A stretch of DNA of 64,000 nucleotides from Olivibacter jilunii (GTDB taxonomy: Bacteria > Bacteroidota > Bacteroidia > Sphingobacteriales > Sphingobacteriaceae), in NCBI RefSeq assembly GCF_900607235.1, contig NZ_LR027849.1, positions 806,001 to 870,000 on the forward strand, given 5' to 3'. This document shows, one piece after another, positions 27,193 to 37,141 of this stretch (position 1 is its first letter; every line of letters begins with the position of its first letter). Under the pieces are notes generated by a model that worked only from the letters and a program-made list of their open reading frames with translations, did not search any database and was not told where the DNA came from. The position numbers and the translations under genes were made by a program.

Positions 27193-28031
27193 AAAATATT
27201 TCTTAGGAATGTTGCTATTTTATGCTTCATTTCCCTTCGATCAACAATAAAATCTAAAAAGCCATGTTCAAGCACAAATTCAGCTGTTTGAAATCCCTTT
27301 GGCAAATCTTTTTTGATCGTTTCTTTAATGACACGAGGCCCTGCAAATCCGATCAATGCACCCGGCTCCGCAATGTTGATATCACCGAGCATGGCATATG
27401 AGGCTGTTACGCCTCCTGTCGTAGGGTCTGTTAAAAGGGATATATAGGGAAGCTTCGCCTGACTGAGAAGCGCTAGCTTAGCCGATGTCTTGGCCATTTG
27501 CATAAGCGAAAACGCTGCTTCCATCATCCTGGCACCACCCGATTTTGAGATAAGTAAAAAAGGTAGACGGTGCTGTATGCAATAGTCGATCGATCTTGCA
27601 ATTTTCTCTCCCACTACGGAGCCCATTGAACCACCGATAAAAGTAAAATCCATGCAGGCTATGACTAGATCAAGCCCTTCGATCTTGCCGTGCCCGGCAC
27701 GTATTGCATCGTTTAAACCCGTTTTAGCATGGCTTTCCGCAATTCGTTCCGTGTATTTTTTTGTGTCTTCGAAGTTAAGGGGGTCTGCTGAACGTAGACT
27801 GCCAAACAGCTCAGTGAATTGATTGTCGTCAAATAGTACTGAAAAGTATTCTGCTGAGCCTATCCTCAAATGATAGCCGCAATATTGACATACATATTTG
27901 TTTTCAACTTGCTCTGATTTCAAGAGTGGTTTTTTACAGGACGGACATTTATTCCATAACCCGTCGGGAGCTTCTTTTTTATTTTCTGTTGCCGTGTTAA
28001 TACCGGCACGATCTCGTTTAAACCAAGCCAT
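27189..28031 (-). CDS. accD: acetyl-CoA carboxylase carboxyltransferase subunit beta
   Basis: A 280-residue subunit of the carboxyltransferase that makes malonyl-CoA for fatty acid synthesis, partner of AccA. An N-terminal zinc ribbon has Cys29, Cys32, Cys48 and Cys51 (CPSC...CQYC). The carboxyltransferase core follows with [25 protein letters not shown] and [19 protein letters not shown]. Size is typical. It is divergent from fba and alone on its strand. Confidence 0.96.
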   Translation of the reverse strand: MAWFKRDRAGINTATENKKEAPDGLWNKCPSCKKPLLKSEQVENKYVCQYCGYHLRIGSAEYFSVLFDDNQFTELFGSLRSADPLNFEDTKKYTERIAESHAKTGLNDAIRAGHGKIEGLDLVIACMDFTFIGGSMGSVVGEKIARSIDYCIQHRLPFLLISKSGGARMMEAAFSLMQMAKTSAKLALLSQAKLPYISLLTDPTTGGVTASYAMLGDINIAEPGALIGFAGPRVIKETIKKDLPKGFQTAEFVLEHGFLDFIVDRREMKHKIATFLRNIL

Positions 28032-28232
28032 TCAAAAAAATATTAGAGGTACAAAGAAACAAAAAAAATGTATAAAACGTGACCTTTTGTGTAACCTTAT
28101 CACTTTATATCCTATTTTACTAAAAACTACCCTAAACGGCTCCTGCTGTTGAAAGAAAAATGAAAGGGAAAGTAGCTTATTTTAAATAAAATACCTACTT
28201 TCGGGAATCAAAAATTAAACAACGTATTACAA

Positions 28233-29312
28233 ATGAGTTTAAAAGGTTATAAAGGTGTTCTGCATGGAGATGCTGTACAAGAATTATTTGAGATCGCTAA
28301 AAAACATCGATTTGCTCTCCCCGCAGTAAATACCATTGGAACAAATTCTATCAACGCAGTGATGGAAACTGCAAAAGCAGTTAATTCACCGGTAATCATT
28401 CAATTGTCAAATGGCGGTGCGCAATTCTATGCTGGTAAAACGCTGGATAATAATAAATTGCAAGCATGTATACTAGGTGCTGTATCTGCTGCAAAACACG
28501 TGCATTTACTGGCCGAACATTATGGTGTAGCGGTTATCCTACATACAGATCATGCAGCTAAAAAATTACTACCTTGGATAGACGGTTTGTTAGATCACGG
28601 CGAAGCGTTTTTTGCCCAACATGGTAAGCCTTTATTTTCTTCTCATATGCTTGATTTATCAGAAGAACCTATTGAAGAAAATATAGAAATCTCTAAAAAG
28701 TATTTAGAGCGCATGAAGCCGCTTGGAATGACTGTTGAAATTGAATTGGGAGTAACTGGCGGAGAAGAAGATGGAGTGGATAATAGCGATGTTGATAGCT
28801 CAAAACTTTATACACAACCGGCCGAAGTAGCTTATGCTTTTGAAGAACTCAGTAAAGTAAGCGATAAGTTCACCGTAGCGGCAGCATTTGGAAATGTGCA
28901 TGGCGTTTACAAACCGGGAAATGTTAAACTTCAACCGGTTATCCTCAAGAATTCTCAAGACTATATTAAAGAAAAGTTTGGACTAAGCGCTGAAAAACCC
29001 GTGAATTTTGTTTTTCATGGTGGATCAGGTTCGTCTCCGGCCGAAATTGAGGAAGCGATCTCTTATGGAGCCATTAAAATGAATATTGATACCGATATGC
29101 AATGGGCGTTTTGGGAGGGGATAAAAGATTACTACAAAGCAAATGAAGGCTATCTTCAGAGTCAAATTGGTAACCCTGACGGAGAGGATGCTCCTAATAA
29201 GAAGTATTATGACCCTCGCGTTTGGTTAAGGAAGGGAGAAGAGAGCTTTGTGAAACGTTTAAAACAGGCTTTCGAAGAACTTAATTGCGTTGATGTGAAC
29301 GATAAATTATAA
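28233..29312 (+). CDS. fbaA: fructose-bisphosphate aldolase, class II
   Basis: A 359-residue zinc-dependent aldolase of glycolysis and gluconeogenesis. Metal and substrate residues are visible in ILHTDHAAKK, IELGVTGGEEDGVDNS, KPGNVKLQP and FVFHGGSGSSP; AFGNVHGVYKPG is a class IIA landmark. It cleaves fructose-1,6-bisphosphate to glyceraldehyde-3-phosphate and dihydroxyacetone phosphate. It is transcribed alone, ending at the strong terminator 29334-29361. Confidence 0.96.
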   Translation: MSLKGYKGVLHGDAVQELFEIAKKHRFALPAVNTIGTNSINAVMETAKAVNSPVIIQLSNGGAQFYAGKTLDNNKLQACILGAVSAAKHVHLLAEHYGVAVILHTDHAAKKLLPWIDGLLDHGEAFFAQHGKPLFSSHMLDLSEEPIEENIEISKKYLERMKPLGMTVEIELGVTGGEEDGVDNSDVDSSKLYTQPAEVAYAFEELSKVSDKFTVAAAFGNVHGVYKPGNVKLQPVILKNSQDYIKEKFGLSAEKPVNFVFHGGSGSSPAEIEEAISYGAIKMNIDTDMQWAFWEGIKDYYKANEGYLQSQIGNPDGEDAPNKKYYDPRVWLRKGEESFVKRLKQAFEELNCVDVNDKL

Positions 29313-29333
29313 AAAAGGTGTTTTTGCCATAGT

Positions 29334-29361
29334 AAAGGGAAACAAGTTGTTTCCCTTTTTT
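29334..29361 (+). terminator. intrinsic terminator of fbaA
   Basis: AAAGGGAAAC (29334-29343), 5-nt loop AAGTT, GTTTCCCTTT (29349-29358), then T-run to 29361. Confidence 0.85.
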
Positions 29362-29535
29362 TATGTTCAAAATTTTCTAAACATCCTCTCGTAGTCTTCC
29401 GATTCCCTTTCTTTTGACTAATATAAAAAATGTAAAACAAAATAGCTTTTAAAAGCTTTATTATGGCAAGAAATAAATAGGCAGTTACAGCGCAATGAAA
29501 TGTGCCTGCCTGAACTAATTATTAATCGAATTGTT

Positions 29536-29688
29536 ATGGGAAATCTATTGTATTTAATCGCTGTTGTTCTGGTAATTATCTGGGCCATCAGTTTTTTCGG
29601 GGGATACACCAGTAGCGGTATTATCCATGTTCTGTTGGTAATTGCAATCATTGCGGTATTGCTTAGAATTATCAGAGGAGCTGCCTAG
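29536..29688 (+). CDS. lmo0937-family small membrane protein
   Basis: A 50-residue protein (MGNLLYLIAVVLVIIWAISF at the start) with two hydrophobic stretches around a FFGGYTSSGIIH turn, matching the small lmo0937-type family seen in many Bacteroidota and Firmicutes; function unknown, in some species stress-linked. The start is the ATG at 29536, not the earlier ATG at 29500. Its stop TAG overlaps the stop of the convergent ispD in the palindrome CTAG (29685-29688). Confidence 0.8.
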   Translation: MGNLLYLIAVVLVIIWAISFFGGYTSSGIIHVLLVIAIIAVLLRIIRGAA

Positions 29689-30386
29689 TCGTTGGCTAAC
29701 GACTTCATTATGACCTCTGCAAAGAGTAAATCTTCCGAAAAAGTGATTTTAATATTACGGGTATCCCCAGGTAGAATCTGAATCGGATACCCTTTTTTTT
29801 CCACAACAGAAGCGTCGTCTGTAAATGTATCACTATAGGTTTGCTCATAAGCTTCAAATAAAATCTCCGCGGAGAAAAATTGAGGCGTTTGAACGAGGAA
29901 AACGGTGCTTCTATCAACCGCTCTAGAGGTATCTCCCGACTCTTTAATGCGTACAGAGTCCTTGCTGCTGACAGCTGTTATTAGTGCTCGGTGCCGACCT
30001 ATTTGTTGAAAGCCGTAATCAATGATTTCTTTAGATACAAGTGGGCGTACCCCGTCGTGAACCGCGATGTAAGTTGGCTTTATTGGTTCACTTAACTGCT
30101 TTATGTGGCTTAATCCATTCTGTACGGAGTGAAATCTGGTATCTCCACCTTCAACAATTATATGGGGTACATCAAAACTATACTTAATACAAAGCTGTTC
30201 CCATTCTGATTTCAGTCGGTTATTCAATACTAATATAATCGTTGGTCTGGTGTTACTTTGTGAGAAAGCAGTCAGCGTGTGCATTAGTACCGGAAGTCCA
30301 TTTAATAGCATAAATTGTTTCGGAATTGCGCTTTGCATGCGTGTTCCCGATCCGCCACCAACAATAATTACGTAGTTTTTCCTCAT
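29685..30386 (-). CDS. ispD: 2-C-methyl-D-erythritol 4-phosphate cytidylyltransferase
   Basis: A 233-residue enzyme of the non-mevalonate isoprenoid pathway, joining MEP to CTP. N-terminal nucleotide-binding IIVGGGSGTRMQSAIPKQF (with the Lys in PKQF), VHDGVRPLVSKE, TVFLVQTPQFF and DDASVVEKKG are family landmarks. Its coding end overlaps by four bases with the convergent membrane-protein gene. It lies downstream of queA on the same strand, separated by a hairpin terminator. Confidence 0.94.
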   Translation of the reverse strand: MRKNYVIIVGGGSGTRMQSAIPKQFMLLNGLPVLMHTLTAFSQSNTRPTIILVLNNRLKSEWEQLCIKYSFDVPHIIVEGGDTRFHSVQNGLSHIKQLSEPIKPTYIAVHDGVRPLVSKEIIDYGFQQIGRHRALITAVSSKDSVRIKESGDTSRAVDRSTVFLVQTPQFFSAEILFEAYEQTYSDTFTDDASVVEKKGYPIQILPGDTRNIKITFSEDLLFAEVIMKSLAND

Positions 30387-30401
30387 TCCAATACCAAGAA
30401 A

Positions 30402-30430
30402 AATAGGCTACCTTTATTAGATAGCCTATT
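30402..30430 (-). terminator. terminator between queA and ispD
   Basis: AATAGGCTA (30402-30410) pairs with TAGCCTATT (30422-30430); on the minus strand the stem is followed by TTTTTC. It would separate ispD from queA transcription. Confidence 0.65.
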
Positions 30431-30448
30431 CGTTAAGAGTATTCCTCC

Positions 30449-31498
30449 TTATATGATTAACATCGCGTCACCGTAGCTATAAAAACGGTATTTCTCTTTT
30501 ACGGCGATCTCGTAAGCATTCATCACATGTTCATAACCGCCAAAAGCACAAATCATCATTAAAAGTGTGGATTCCGGTGTATGGAAATTAGTGATCATAC
30601 TATTTGCAATACTGAAATCATAAGGCGGGAATATAAACTTGCTGGTCCAATCGTTTGCCGCTTTCAAGGTCCGGTTGGCCGAAACCGCTGACTCGATAGA
30701 ACGCATGCTTGTTGTACCAACTGCGCATACTCTTCGCTTTTCAGCAATCGCTTTATTGACAATATCAGCATCTTTTTGTTCAATAATAAATTGCTCCGAA
30801 TCCATTTTATGTTTCGTTAGGTCTTCTACCTCTACCTGACGGAATGTTCCAAGACCAACATGTAAAGTAACCTCTGCAAACTCAACACCCTTTAATTCCA
30901 AGCGCTTCATCAATTCTCTGCTAAAGTGTAAACCAGCTGTAGGTGCCGCTACAGCGCCTTCGTTCTTAGCAAAAATAGTTTGATATCTAAACTTATCTTC
31001 CGGCGTAGGCTTTCTTTTGATATACTTGGGAAGTGGTGTTTCTCCTAAGATTTCAATGTTCCTCCTAAACTCTTCATCAGACCCATCAAACAGGAAGCGA
31101 ATGGTTCTACCACGCGATGTCGTATTGTCTACAACTTCAGCAACCAGTAAGTCGTTGTCGCCAAAATATAATTTATTCCCGACCCGGATTTTTCTGGCGG
31201 GATCAACCAGTACATCCCAAAGACGCAATTCCTTATTCAATTCACGGAGTAAGAAGACTTCTATCGTGGCGCCTGTTTTTTCCTTATTGCCATATAAACG
31301 AGCGGGGAAAACTTTTGTGTTATTGAGGATCATCACATCATGTTCTTCAAAATAGTTCAATACATCCTTGAAAATTTTGTGTTCAATTGCACCGGTTTTG
31401 CGATCAAGCACCATTAAACGCGCCTCGTCCCTCGTTTCTGCGGGTTCATGAGCAATTAACGAATCAGGTAGATTAAACTTAAATTGAGATAACTTCAT
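30449..31498 (-). CDS. queA: S-adenosylmethionine:tRNA ribosyltransferase-isomerase
   Basis: A 349-residue QueA, which transfers the ribosyl part of SAM to preQ1 on tRNA to make epoxyqueuosine. Landmarks: [23 protein letters not shown] at the start, [41 protein letters not shown], and [18 protein letters not shown] near the end. The family size (about 350) fits. It is probably a single-gene unit. Confidence 0.96.
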   Translation of the reverse strand: MKLSQFKFNLPDSLIAHEPAETRDEARLMVLDRKTGAIEHKIFKDVLNYFEEHDVMILNNTKVFPARLYGNKEKTGATIEVFLLRELNKELRLWDVLVDPARKIRVGNKLYFGDNDLLVAEVVDNTTSRGRTIRFLFDGSDEEFRRNIEILGETPLPKYIKRKPTPEDKFRYQTIFAKNEGAVAAPTAGLHFSRELMKRLELKGVEFAEVTLHVGLGTFRQVEVEDLTKHKMDSEQFIIEQKDADIVNKAIAEKRRVCAVGTTSMRSIESAVSANRTLKAANDWTSKFIFPPYDFSIANSMITNFHTPESTLLMMICAFGGYEHVMNAYEIAVKEKYRFYSYGDAMLII

Positions 31499-31754
31499 GT
31501 TTTGTGAATTTTATATATCTTATTTCTTAATAATAAATAGGTCAGTCAACCTAAATATGGTAATAACAAAAACGGGGCATAATTTGTTCCCCTCTTTTAT
31601 TAGCTGATAAATTAGCGCGCAAATTTACAAAAAAAAGTTTTAAAAACGTAAGCCTTAAAGGCTATATATTAGGTGATTGTTGGATAAAAACATCCGCCTA
31701 TAAAAAAGTACCGAAACTTGTAACCTTTCCCTGTTTTACGTGTCTTAAGAGCGT

Positions 31755-32999
31755 ATGATTTTTATCAAGCTATTTTTTGAGAGTTTCCGGTTTGCATTTT
31801 CAGCGTTAAGGGAAAATAAGACGCGTACTTTCCTTTCACTATTAGGTGTAACGATCGGTATTATGACGATTATTGGTATTTTCTCTGCCGTTAATACACT
31901 CCGAGCGAATTTAGAAAGTAGCGTTGAAAAATTGGGAAGTCGATCAATTTACATTCAAAAGTGGCCCTGGGGTGGTGGAGGTGATTACCCTTGGTGGAAA
32001 TATGTGAACAGACCCGAGCCTACTGTCCGTGATTTTGATCAATTAAAACAACGGGCAACACTTGCTGATGGTATCGCACTTGAAGTCGGGATGTCGGACA
32101 AAACGCTCAAATTTTTGAATAACAATGTGGAGAAGGTGTACATCAGTGCAGTTTCAAATGATTACTATAAAATACGAAATCTCGAATTTCAGGCAGGACG
32201 ATATTTTACCGAAAGTGAATCAGAGAGAGGTACCGCTGTTGTCATTATTGGATCAACGATAGCTAAAGGTTTATTTCCGCATACGGATCCCATAGGAAAG
32301 ACTATACAGGCGCTCGGGCGCCGATTAAAAGTAATAGGTGTTTTCAAGGAAGAGGGGGAAGGCATGTTAATTGATGTTTCGCTGGATAATATTGCAGTGG
32401 TACCGTTGAATTTTGCCAGAAACGTAATTAATGTGAGAAATTTCGGACCGTCGATTATTGTTAACGCAAAAAATGGTGTTTCCTTGGATGAAGCGGAAAG
32501 CGAATTGAGAGGGCTCATGCGTTCCATTCATCGGCTTAGCCCTAAACAGGAGGACGATTTTGCACTTAATCAAACAACCATTATTACCGCGCAGCTCGAT
32601 ACCATGTTCCAAATTGTAAATACAGCAGGCTTTTGTATAGGCATTCTTTCTGTATTAGTTGGGGGATTTGGAATTGCCAATATTATGTTTGTATCCGTTA
32701 AAGAGCGTACCCATATTATTGGCATTCAAAAATCGCTTGGTGCAAAGAACTACTTTATACTTTGGCAATTTTTGATCGAATCAGTCGCTTTATGCATTTT
32801 TGGCGGTTTAATGGGTTTATTTGTGGTATACACCTTGGCGTTTTTATTAAAAATCATCGCTGGTATAGGCGTTGTCGTACACCTTGATGAAGTGTTGTTG
32901 GCTATTTTTATTTCCACTACTATTGGGCTCATTTCCGGAATTATACCCGCTATAATTGCTGGTAAACTGGATCCTGTTGAGGCTATAAGAAGCAAATAA
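31755..32999 (+). CDS. ABC transporter permease, MacB/FtsX type
   Basis: A 414-residue permease. It has an N-terminal membrane helix (about 25-47) with SALRENKTRTFLSLLGVTIGI, a large periplasmic MacB-PCD domain (about 50-270) and three C-terminal helices forming the FtsX domain (GFGIANIMFVSVKERTHIIGIQKSLGAKNYFIL). It acts in MacB-like mechanotransmission, lipoprotein or drug export. No ATPase gene of the pair is adjacent, so the partner lies elsewhere. Confidence 0.88.
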   Translation: MIFIKLFFESFRFAFSALRENKTRTFLSLLGVTIGIMTIIGIFSAVNTLRANLESSVEKLGSRSIYIQKWPWGGGGDYPWWKYVNRPEPTVRDFDQLKQRATLADGIALEVGMSDKTLKFLNNNVEKVYISAVSNDYYKIRNLEFQAGRYFTESESERGTAVVIIGSTIAKGLFPHTDPIGKTIQALGRRLKVIGVFKEEGEGMLIDVSLDNIAVVPLNFARNVINVRNFGPSIIVNAKNGVSLDEAESELRGLMRSIHRLSPKQEDDFALNQTTIITAQLDTMFQIVNTAGFCIGILSVLVGGFGIANIMFVSVKERTHIIGIQKSLGAKNYFILWQFLIESVALCIFGGLMGLFVVYTLAFLLKIIAGIGVVVHLDEVLLAIFISTTIGLISGIIPAIIAGKLDPVEAIRSK

Positions 33000-33302
33000 T
33001 CTGCCCACCGTCGCGAAAAAATTACGATATCGTTTTCGTAAATAATACATCCTTTCCAACCTTAGTATTGGGAATATTTACTAATATTGAACGTTGGGAC
33101 AAAGATCCGATTGTAGGCTGTTAAATGATAGATAGCCTGCAAGGGGTGCAGTCTACAGCGTTTCAATTGATAAATATCCAATGATAACCGACTCGCTAGC
33201 AATGTTAAATTTTGTCCCGCTTAAAAATCACTCGCACATATTGAAGAAGCTTCGCTAGCCATTAAAATGTATATTATTAAACCAATATAGGGATACTAAA
33301 AC
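33000..33302. other. 303-bp intergenic region before the DUF1080 gene
   Basis: No ORF was supported. A weak stem (TTACGA / TCGTAA near 33021-33041) may end the permease transcript. GGGACAAA near 33097 and TTTGTCCC near 33217 are complementary over a long distance, of uncertain meaning. No clear TAnnTTTG box precedes the DUF1080 gene. Confidence 0.4.
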
Positions 33303-34673
33303 ATGAGAAAAATAAGTTTAATTGCTTTGAGCGCCATTGGGATCTGTGTTTTTTCAGCCTTTTATACTCAGAAAAGCACTTGGCAGGATTTATTCGACGG
33401 AAAGTCGTTAAAAGGCTGGAAACAAGTTGCAGGGGATGCCCCTTATACCGTAGAAAACGGAATGATTGTTGGAACTACCGTTAAAAATACCGGGAATACC
33501 TTTCTGGTAACGGAAAAGGAATATGGGGATTTTATTTTGGAACTGGATGCGAAAATAGAAGGAGATCACAATAATTCAGGCATTCAAACGAGAAGTCATA
33601 TCGATCAACAGGCAAATAATGGTAAAGGGCGGGTATATGGAAGACAGGTTGAAATCGATCCGACTCCACGTAGTTGGACAGGTGGCATTTATGACGAGGC
33701 GAGAAGAAATTGGCTTTATCCTTTAGATCTCAATCCGACAAGTAAATCAGCATTCAAAAAAGGAGAATTTAATCATTTTCGGATTGAATGCATTGGCAAC
33801 ACAACCAAAACTTGGATTAATGACATCCCTGTCTCTTATGTCGTTGATACCCTAGACAAGACCGGGTTTATCGGTTTACAGGTTCATAGCGTCGGCAAAA
33901 ATGGCGAGGAGGGCAAAAAAGTCTATTTCAAAAATATTAAAATACAAACAAATAATTTACAGCCCAAAAGGATAGGAAAGGAAATTTATGTTGTGAATTT
34001 AGAGCCCAACACACTTTCGTCCCATGAACGCGAGAGCGGATATAAACTGCTTTATGATGGTAAAACAACAAATAATTGGGTCAGCTCAAATAAAAATGTC
34101 TTTCCTGAAAAGGGATGGTCGTACGATCAAGGAGAATTGCGCGTGCATGCTACTGAAGGAACAGATATACCCCGTGCCGGTGATATTGTAACTAAAGAGC
34201 TTTTTAGTGCTTTCGACTTATCCTTTGAATTTAAGCTAACACCCGGTGCTAATAGTGGACTTAAATATTTCGTCGTAATCGATGACAAAAACAAAGATTG
34301 GCCTTTGGGTCTAGAATACCAGGTACTTGATGATGTAAAACATCCGGACGCAAAAATGGGACGTGATGGCAATCGGACGCTCGCTTCGCTATACGATCTA
34401 TTGACTGCCGAAAAGCAGCCAAGGTTTTTAAGGCCAATAGGTTCCTGGAATAATGCACGAATCGTTGTGTATCCGGATAATAAGGTAGAGCATTACTTAA
34501 ATGGTGTAAAGGTTCTTGAGTATGTAAGGGGCTCTGATGAATTCAAAAAAATGGTATCTTTAAGTAAATTTAAAGATAAACCTGGATTTGGTGAGGCAAA
34601 AGAGGGTCGTATTTTACTACAAGATCACGGGAATGAGGTGAGCTTTAGAAGCATTAAAATAAGGGAATTGTAA
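33303..34673 (+). CDS. secreted protein with two DUF1080 (3-keto-disaccharide hydrolase) domains
   Basis: A 456-residue protein with a signal peptide (residues 1-22, SAIGICVFSAFYTQ) and two tandem DUF1080 concanavalin-like domains, first opening LFDGKSLKGWK (about 29-205), second YDGKTTNNW (about 243-455). DUF1080 proteins were recently shown to act as 3-keto-glycoside hydrolases in Bacteroidota. Each domain ends with the typical Q-D-HGN-V-FRSI region (LLQDHGNEVSFRSIKIREL). The following oxidoreductase starts 4 bp after its stop. Confidence 0.85.
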   Translation: MRKISLIALSAIGICVFSAFYTQKSTWQDLFDGKSLKGWKQVAGDAPYTVENGMIVGTTVKNTGNTFLVTEKEYGDFILELDAKIEGDHNNSGIQTRSHIDQQANNGKGRVYGRQVEIDPTPRSWTGGIYDEARRNWLYPLDLNPTSKSAFKKGEFNHFRIECIGNTTKTWINDIPVSYVVDTLDKTGFIGLQVHSVGKNGEEGKKVYFKNIKIQTNNLQPKRIGKEIYVVNLEPNTLSSHERESGYKLLYDGKTTNNWVSSNKNVFPEKGWSYDQGELRVHATEGTDIPRAGDIVTKELFSAFDLSFEFKLTPGANSGLKYFVVIDDKNKDWPLGLEYQVLDDVKHPDAKMGRDGNRTLASLYDLLTAEKQPRFLRPIGSWNNARIVVYPDNKVEHYLNGVKVLEYVRGSDEFKKMVSLSKFKDKPGFGEAKEGRILLQDHGNEVSFRSIKIREL

Positions 34674-34677
34674 AAGA

Positions 34678-35880
34678 ATGGACAGAAGAAGTTTTTTACA
34701 ACAAGGCAGTTTGTTAGGGGGGAGTCTACTTATGTTTGATGAGCTGTTGGCAAAAACGAGCTGGCTGAATGATAAGCCAATTAACATTGGGATGATTGGT
34801 TGTGGTGATCGGGGAAAGGGCGTGTTATCTGTCATAAAGTCGTTGCCCCAGTTATTCAGAATCAGAAGTTACTGTGATGTTTTGGACTTTAGATTAGATG
34901 AGGCGAATCATCTTCTGAAAGACGATAAGATTATTAAATTCAAATCGCATCAGTCAATGCTTGACGACAAGGATCTCGATGCTGTCTTTATTGCAGTGCC
35001 CTTGAGTGCGCATTTTAGTATTGCTAAAGACGCAATTGAAGCAGGTAAACACGTTTACGTAGAGAAAACGATGACCTACTCGATTGATGAAGCAAAGCAA
35101 TTAGTGAGGTTAGCTGATCAACACCCTAAACAAACGGTTCAAGTAGGTTATCAATACCGGTATTCACCCCTATATTTCAAAGTGAAAGATATGATTAGTA
35201 GCGGCTTCCTTGGCAAAGTTAGTCAGGTTGACTGCAGGTGGGATAGAAATGGCACTTGGAGAAGGGCAGTACCCGAACCTGGGCTGGAAAGGCAAATTAA
35301 TTGGCGCATGTATAAAGAATTTTCCGGTGGCTTAGCAGCAGAATTGTTGTCACATCAGATCGATTTTATAAACTGGGCCTTTGATACGCACCCGGATGAA
35401 GTTTATGGTACCGGCGGTATTGATATTTATCCTGATGGCAGGGAAACGTTTGATAATATCCAAGTCATGTTTAGGTACAAAAAGGAGGGGATGATCGGTA
35501 ATTTTGGTGCCACTTGCGGAAATGCGCGAGATGGTTATCTATTTAAGATCAAGGGTACCAAAGGAACTGTTTCCTTGTTGACAAACACAGGGCTGTTTTA
35601 TCCTGAAAAAGAAGCAAAGGAGGCTTTAAGTACAGTAGATGGGGTAAGTGGTGCAACGAAAATTGTTTGGAACAAAGATGGCGGAACACCGATTTTAGAT
35701 GAACCGACTAAAGATGGTACTTGGTATGCACTACAGGAGTTTTACAAAGCCATAAAGACCAATACGATGCCTTCGTCAAACGTAAAACGTGGTGCTAGCG
35801 CTGCTATTTGTGTCGCCATGGCTAATAACGCCATTTATAACAATCGGCCTGAGTATTGGAAGGCGGACTATGATATATAA
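34678..35880 (+). CDS. Tat-exported Gfo/Idh/MocA family oxidoreductase
   Basis: A 400-residue NAD(P)-dependent oxidoreductase. The N-terminus MDRRSFLQQGSLLGG is a twin-arginine signal, so it is exported folded. The Rossmann motif is IGMIGCGDRGKG (37-48), with EKTMTYSIDEA replacing the usual EKP lysine motif. It follows the DUF1080 gene by 4 bp, so both are probably an operon acting on exported glycosides: oxidation at C3 and beta-elimination of the 3-keto sugar is the inferred pairing. Substrate unknown. Confidence 0.87.
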   Translation: MDRRSFLQQGSLLGGSLLMFDELLAKTSWLNDKPINIGMIGCGDRGKGVLSVIKSLPQLFRIRSYCDVLDFRLDEANHLLKDDKIIKFKSHQSMLDDKDLDAVFIAVPLSAHFSIAKDAIEAGKHVYVEKTMTYSIDEAKQLVRLADQHPKQTVQVGYQYRYSPLYFKVKDMISSGFLGKVSQVDCRWDRNGTWRRAVPEPGLERQINWRMYKEFSGGLAAELLSHQIDFINWAFDTHPDEVYGTGGIDIYPDGRETFDNIQVMFRYKKEGMIGNFGATCGNARDGYLFKIKGTKGTVSLLTNTGLFYPEKEAKEALSTVDGVSGATKIVWNKDGGTPILDEPTKDGTWYALQEFYKAIKTNTMPSSNVKRGASAAICVAMANNAIYNNRPEYWKADYDI

Positions 35881-35883
35881 AAA

Positions 35884-35917
35884 ATACCCGTATTTGCTCC
35901 GGAGCAAATACGGGTAT
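35884..35917 (-). terminator. 34-bp perfect palindrome, terminator of convergent genes
   Basis: Arms 35884-35900 and 35901-35917 are perfect reverse complements with no spacer; the centre is GCTCCGGAGC. On the minus strand it is followed by T6, so it mainly terminates the aminotransferase gene; on the plus strand no T-run follows. Confidence 0.75.
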
Positions 35918-35928
35918 ACGGAATACGT

Positions 35929-37134
35929 TTAAACTAATTTTTCAAGCGCAATTTTAATGCGTCGCAATGCTTCCGTTAGTTGCTCGTCCGAAGCAGCGTA
36001 GGACAAACGGATGCAGTCATTGTTGCCAAATGAATCTCCTCCTACAGTTGCCACATGCGCTTCATTCAATAGGTAAAGTGCCAGATCCGATGAATTAGCA
36101 ATCGTGTTACCATTTCCATCCTTTCGTCCGAAGAAGGCACTTACATCAGGGAAGAAGTAAAAAGCTCCTTCGGGTAGGTTAACCTTTACGTCATTAATTT
36201 CTTTCAGCGCGTTATATACCAACTCTCGCCGACGCTCAAAGGCCTTTTTCATTTCATTTACCGATTCTAGTCCCCCTTCATAGGCCGCAATTCCTGCCCG
36301 TTGCGCAATTGAGCAAGTTCCGGACGTGGTTTGTCCTTGAAGTTTGTCATTTGCGGCTGCTATTTCTTTACTAGCTGCAAGATAACCCAAACGCCAACCT
36401 GTCATAGCATAAGATTTGGAGAATCCGTTGATCAATATCACACGGTCCTTTACGCTTTCAAATTGGGCAATTGATTCGTGTTGACTTTTAAAATTAATAT
36501 GCTCATAAATCTCATCAGATATAATATAGATCTGAGGATGCTTTTCAAACACTTCCACTAAAGCAGCGAGTTCATCCTTGCTATAAACGCTACCTGTTGG
36601 ATTGCAAGGAGAAGAGAACATGAATAATTTCGTTTTATCTGTTATCGCAGCTTCTAATTCTTTTGGAGTGATTTTGAAGTCACTTTCAATGCTGGTATTA
36701 ATGAAAACCGATTTTCCTTCCGCCAAATTAACCATTTCTGAATAAGACACCCAGTAAGGAGTCGGAATGATAACCTCATCTCCCGGATTAATCACACAAA
36801 GTATAGCGTTAGATAGTGATTGCTTGGCACCGGTTGAAACGACAATCTGCGAAATATCATAATCTAAACCGTTTTCTTCCTTTAACTTCTTTACAATGGC
36901 TTTTCTTAGTTCGGGATATCCGGGAACGGGAGAATAACGCGTATAGTTTTCGTCCAACGCCTTCTTCGCCGCTTCCTTTATATGATCCGGTGTATTAAAA
37001 TCAGGTTCACCTACACTAAGGCTAATAATGTTGGCGCCCTGGGCTGCCAACTCCCTACCTAATTTGGTCATTTTTAGTGTGGCCGATTCAGATAGGTTAT
37101 TGATTCTTTCAGATAATATTGATAGTGTTTCCAT
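35929..37134 (-). CDS. pyridoxal-phosphate-dependent aminotransferase, class I/II (aspartate aminotransferase-like)
   Basis: A 401-residue fold-type I aminotransferase. PLP lysine in NGFSKSYAMTGWRLGYL (about 239), SSPCNPTGSVYSKDEL, and C-terminal RLSYA are typical of the AspB/AspC subgroup 1gamma. Probable reaction: aspartate + 2-oxoglutarate to oxaloacetate + glutamate, though the exact substrate cannot be told. A TAGGTTTG -7 box lies 7 nt before its ATG. It is monocistronic. Confidence 0.88.
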   Translation of the reverse strand: METLSILSERINNLSESATLKMTKLGRELAAQGANIISLSVGEPDFNTPDHIKEAAKKALDENYTRYSPVPGYPELRKAIVKKLKEENGLDYDISQIVVSTGAKQSLSNAILCVINPGDEVIIPTPYWVSYSEMVNLAEGKSVFINTSIESDFKITPKELEAAITDKTKLFMFSSPCNPTGSVYSKDELAALVEVFEKHPQIYIISDEIYEHINFKSQHESIAQFESVKDRVILINGFSKSYAMTGWRLGYLAASKEIAAANDKLQGQTTSGTCSIAQRAGIAAYEGGLESVNEMKKAFERRRELVYNALKEINDVKVNLPEGAFYFFPDVSAFFGRKDGNGNTIANSSDLALYLLNEAHVATVGGDSFGNNDCIRLSYAASDEQLTEALRRIKIALEKLV

Positions 37135-37141
37135 TAGATTA

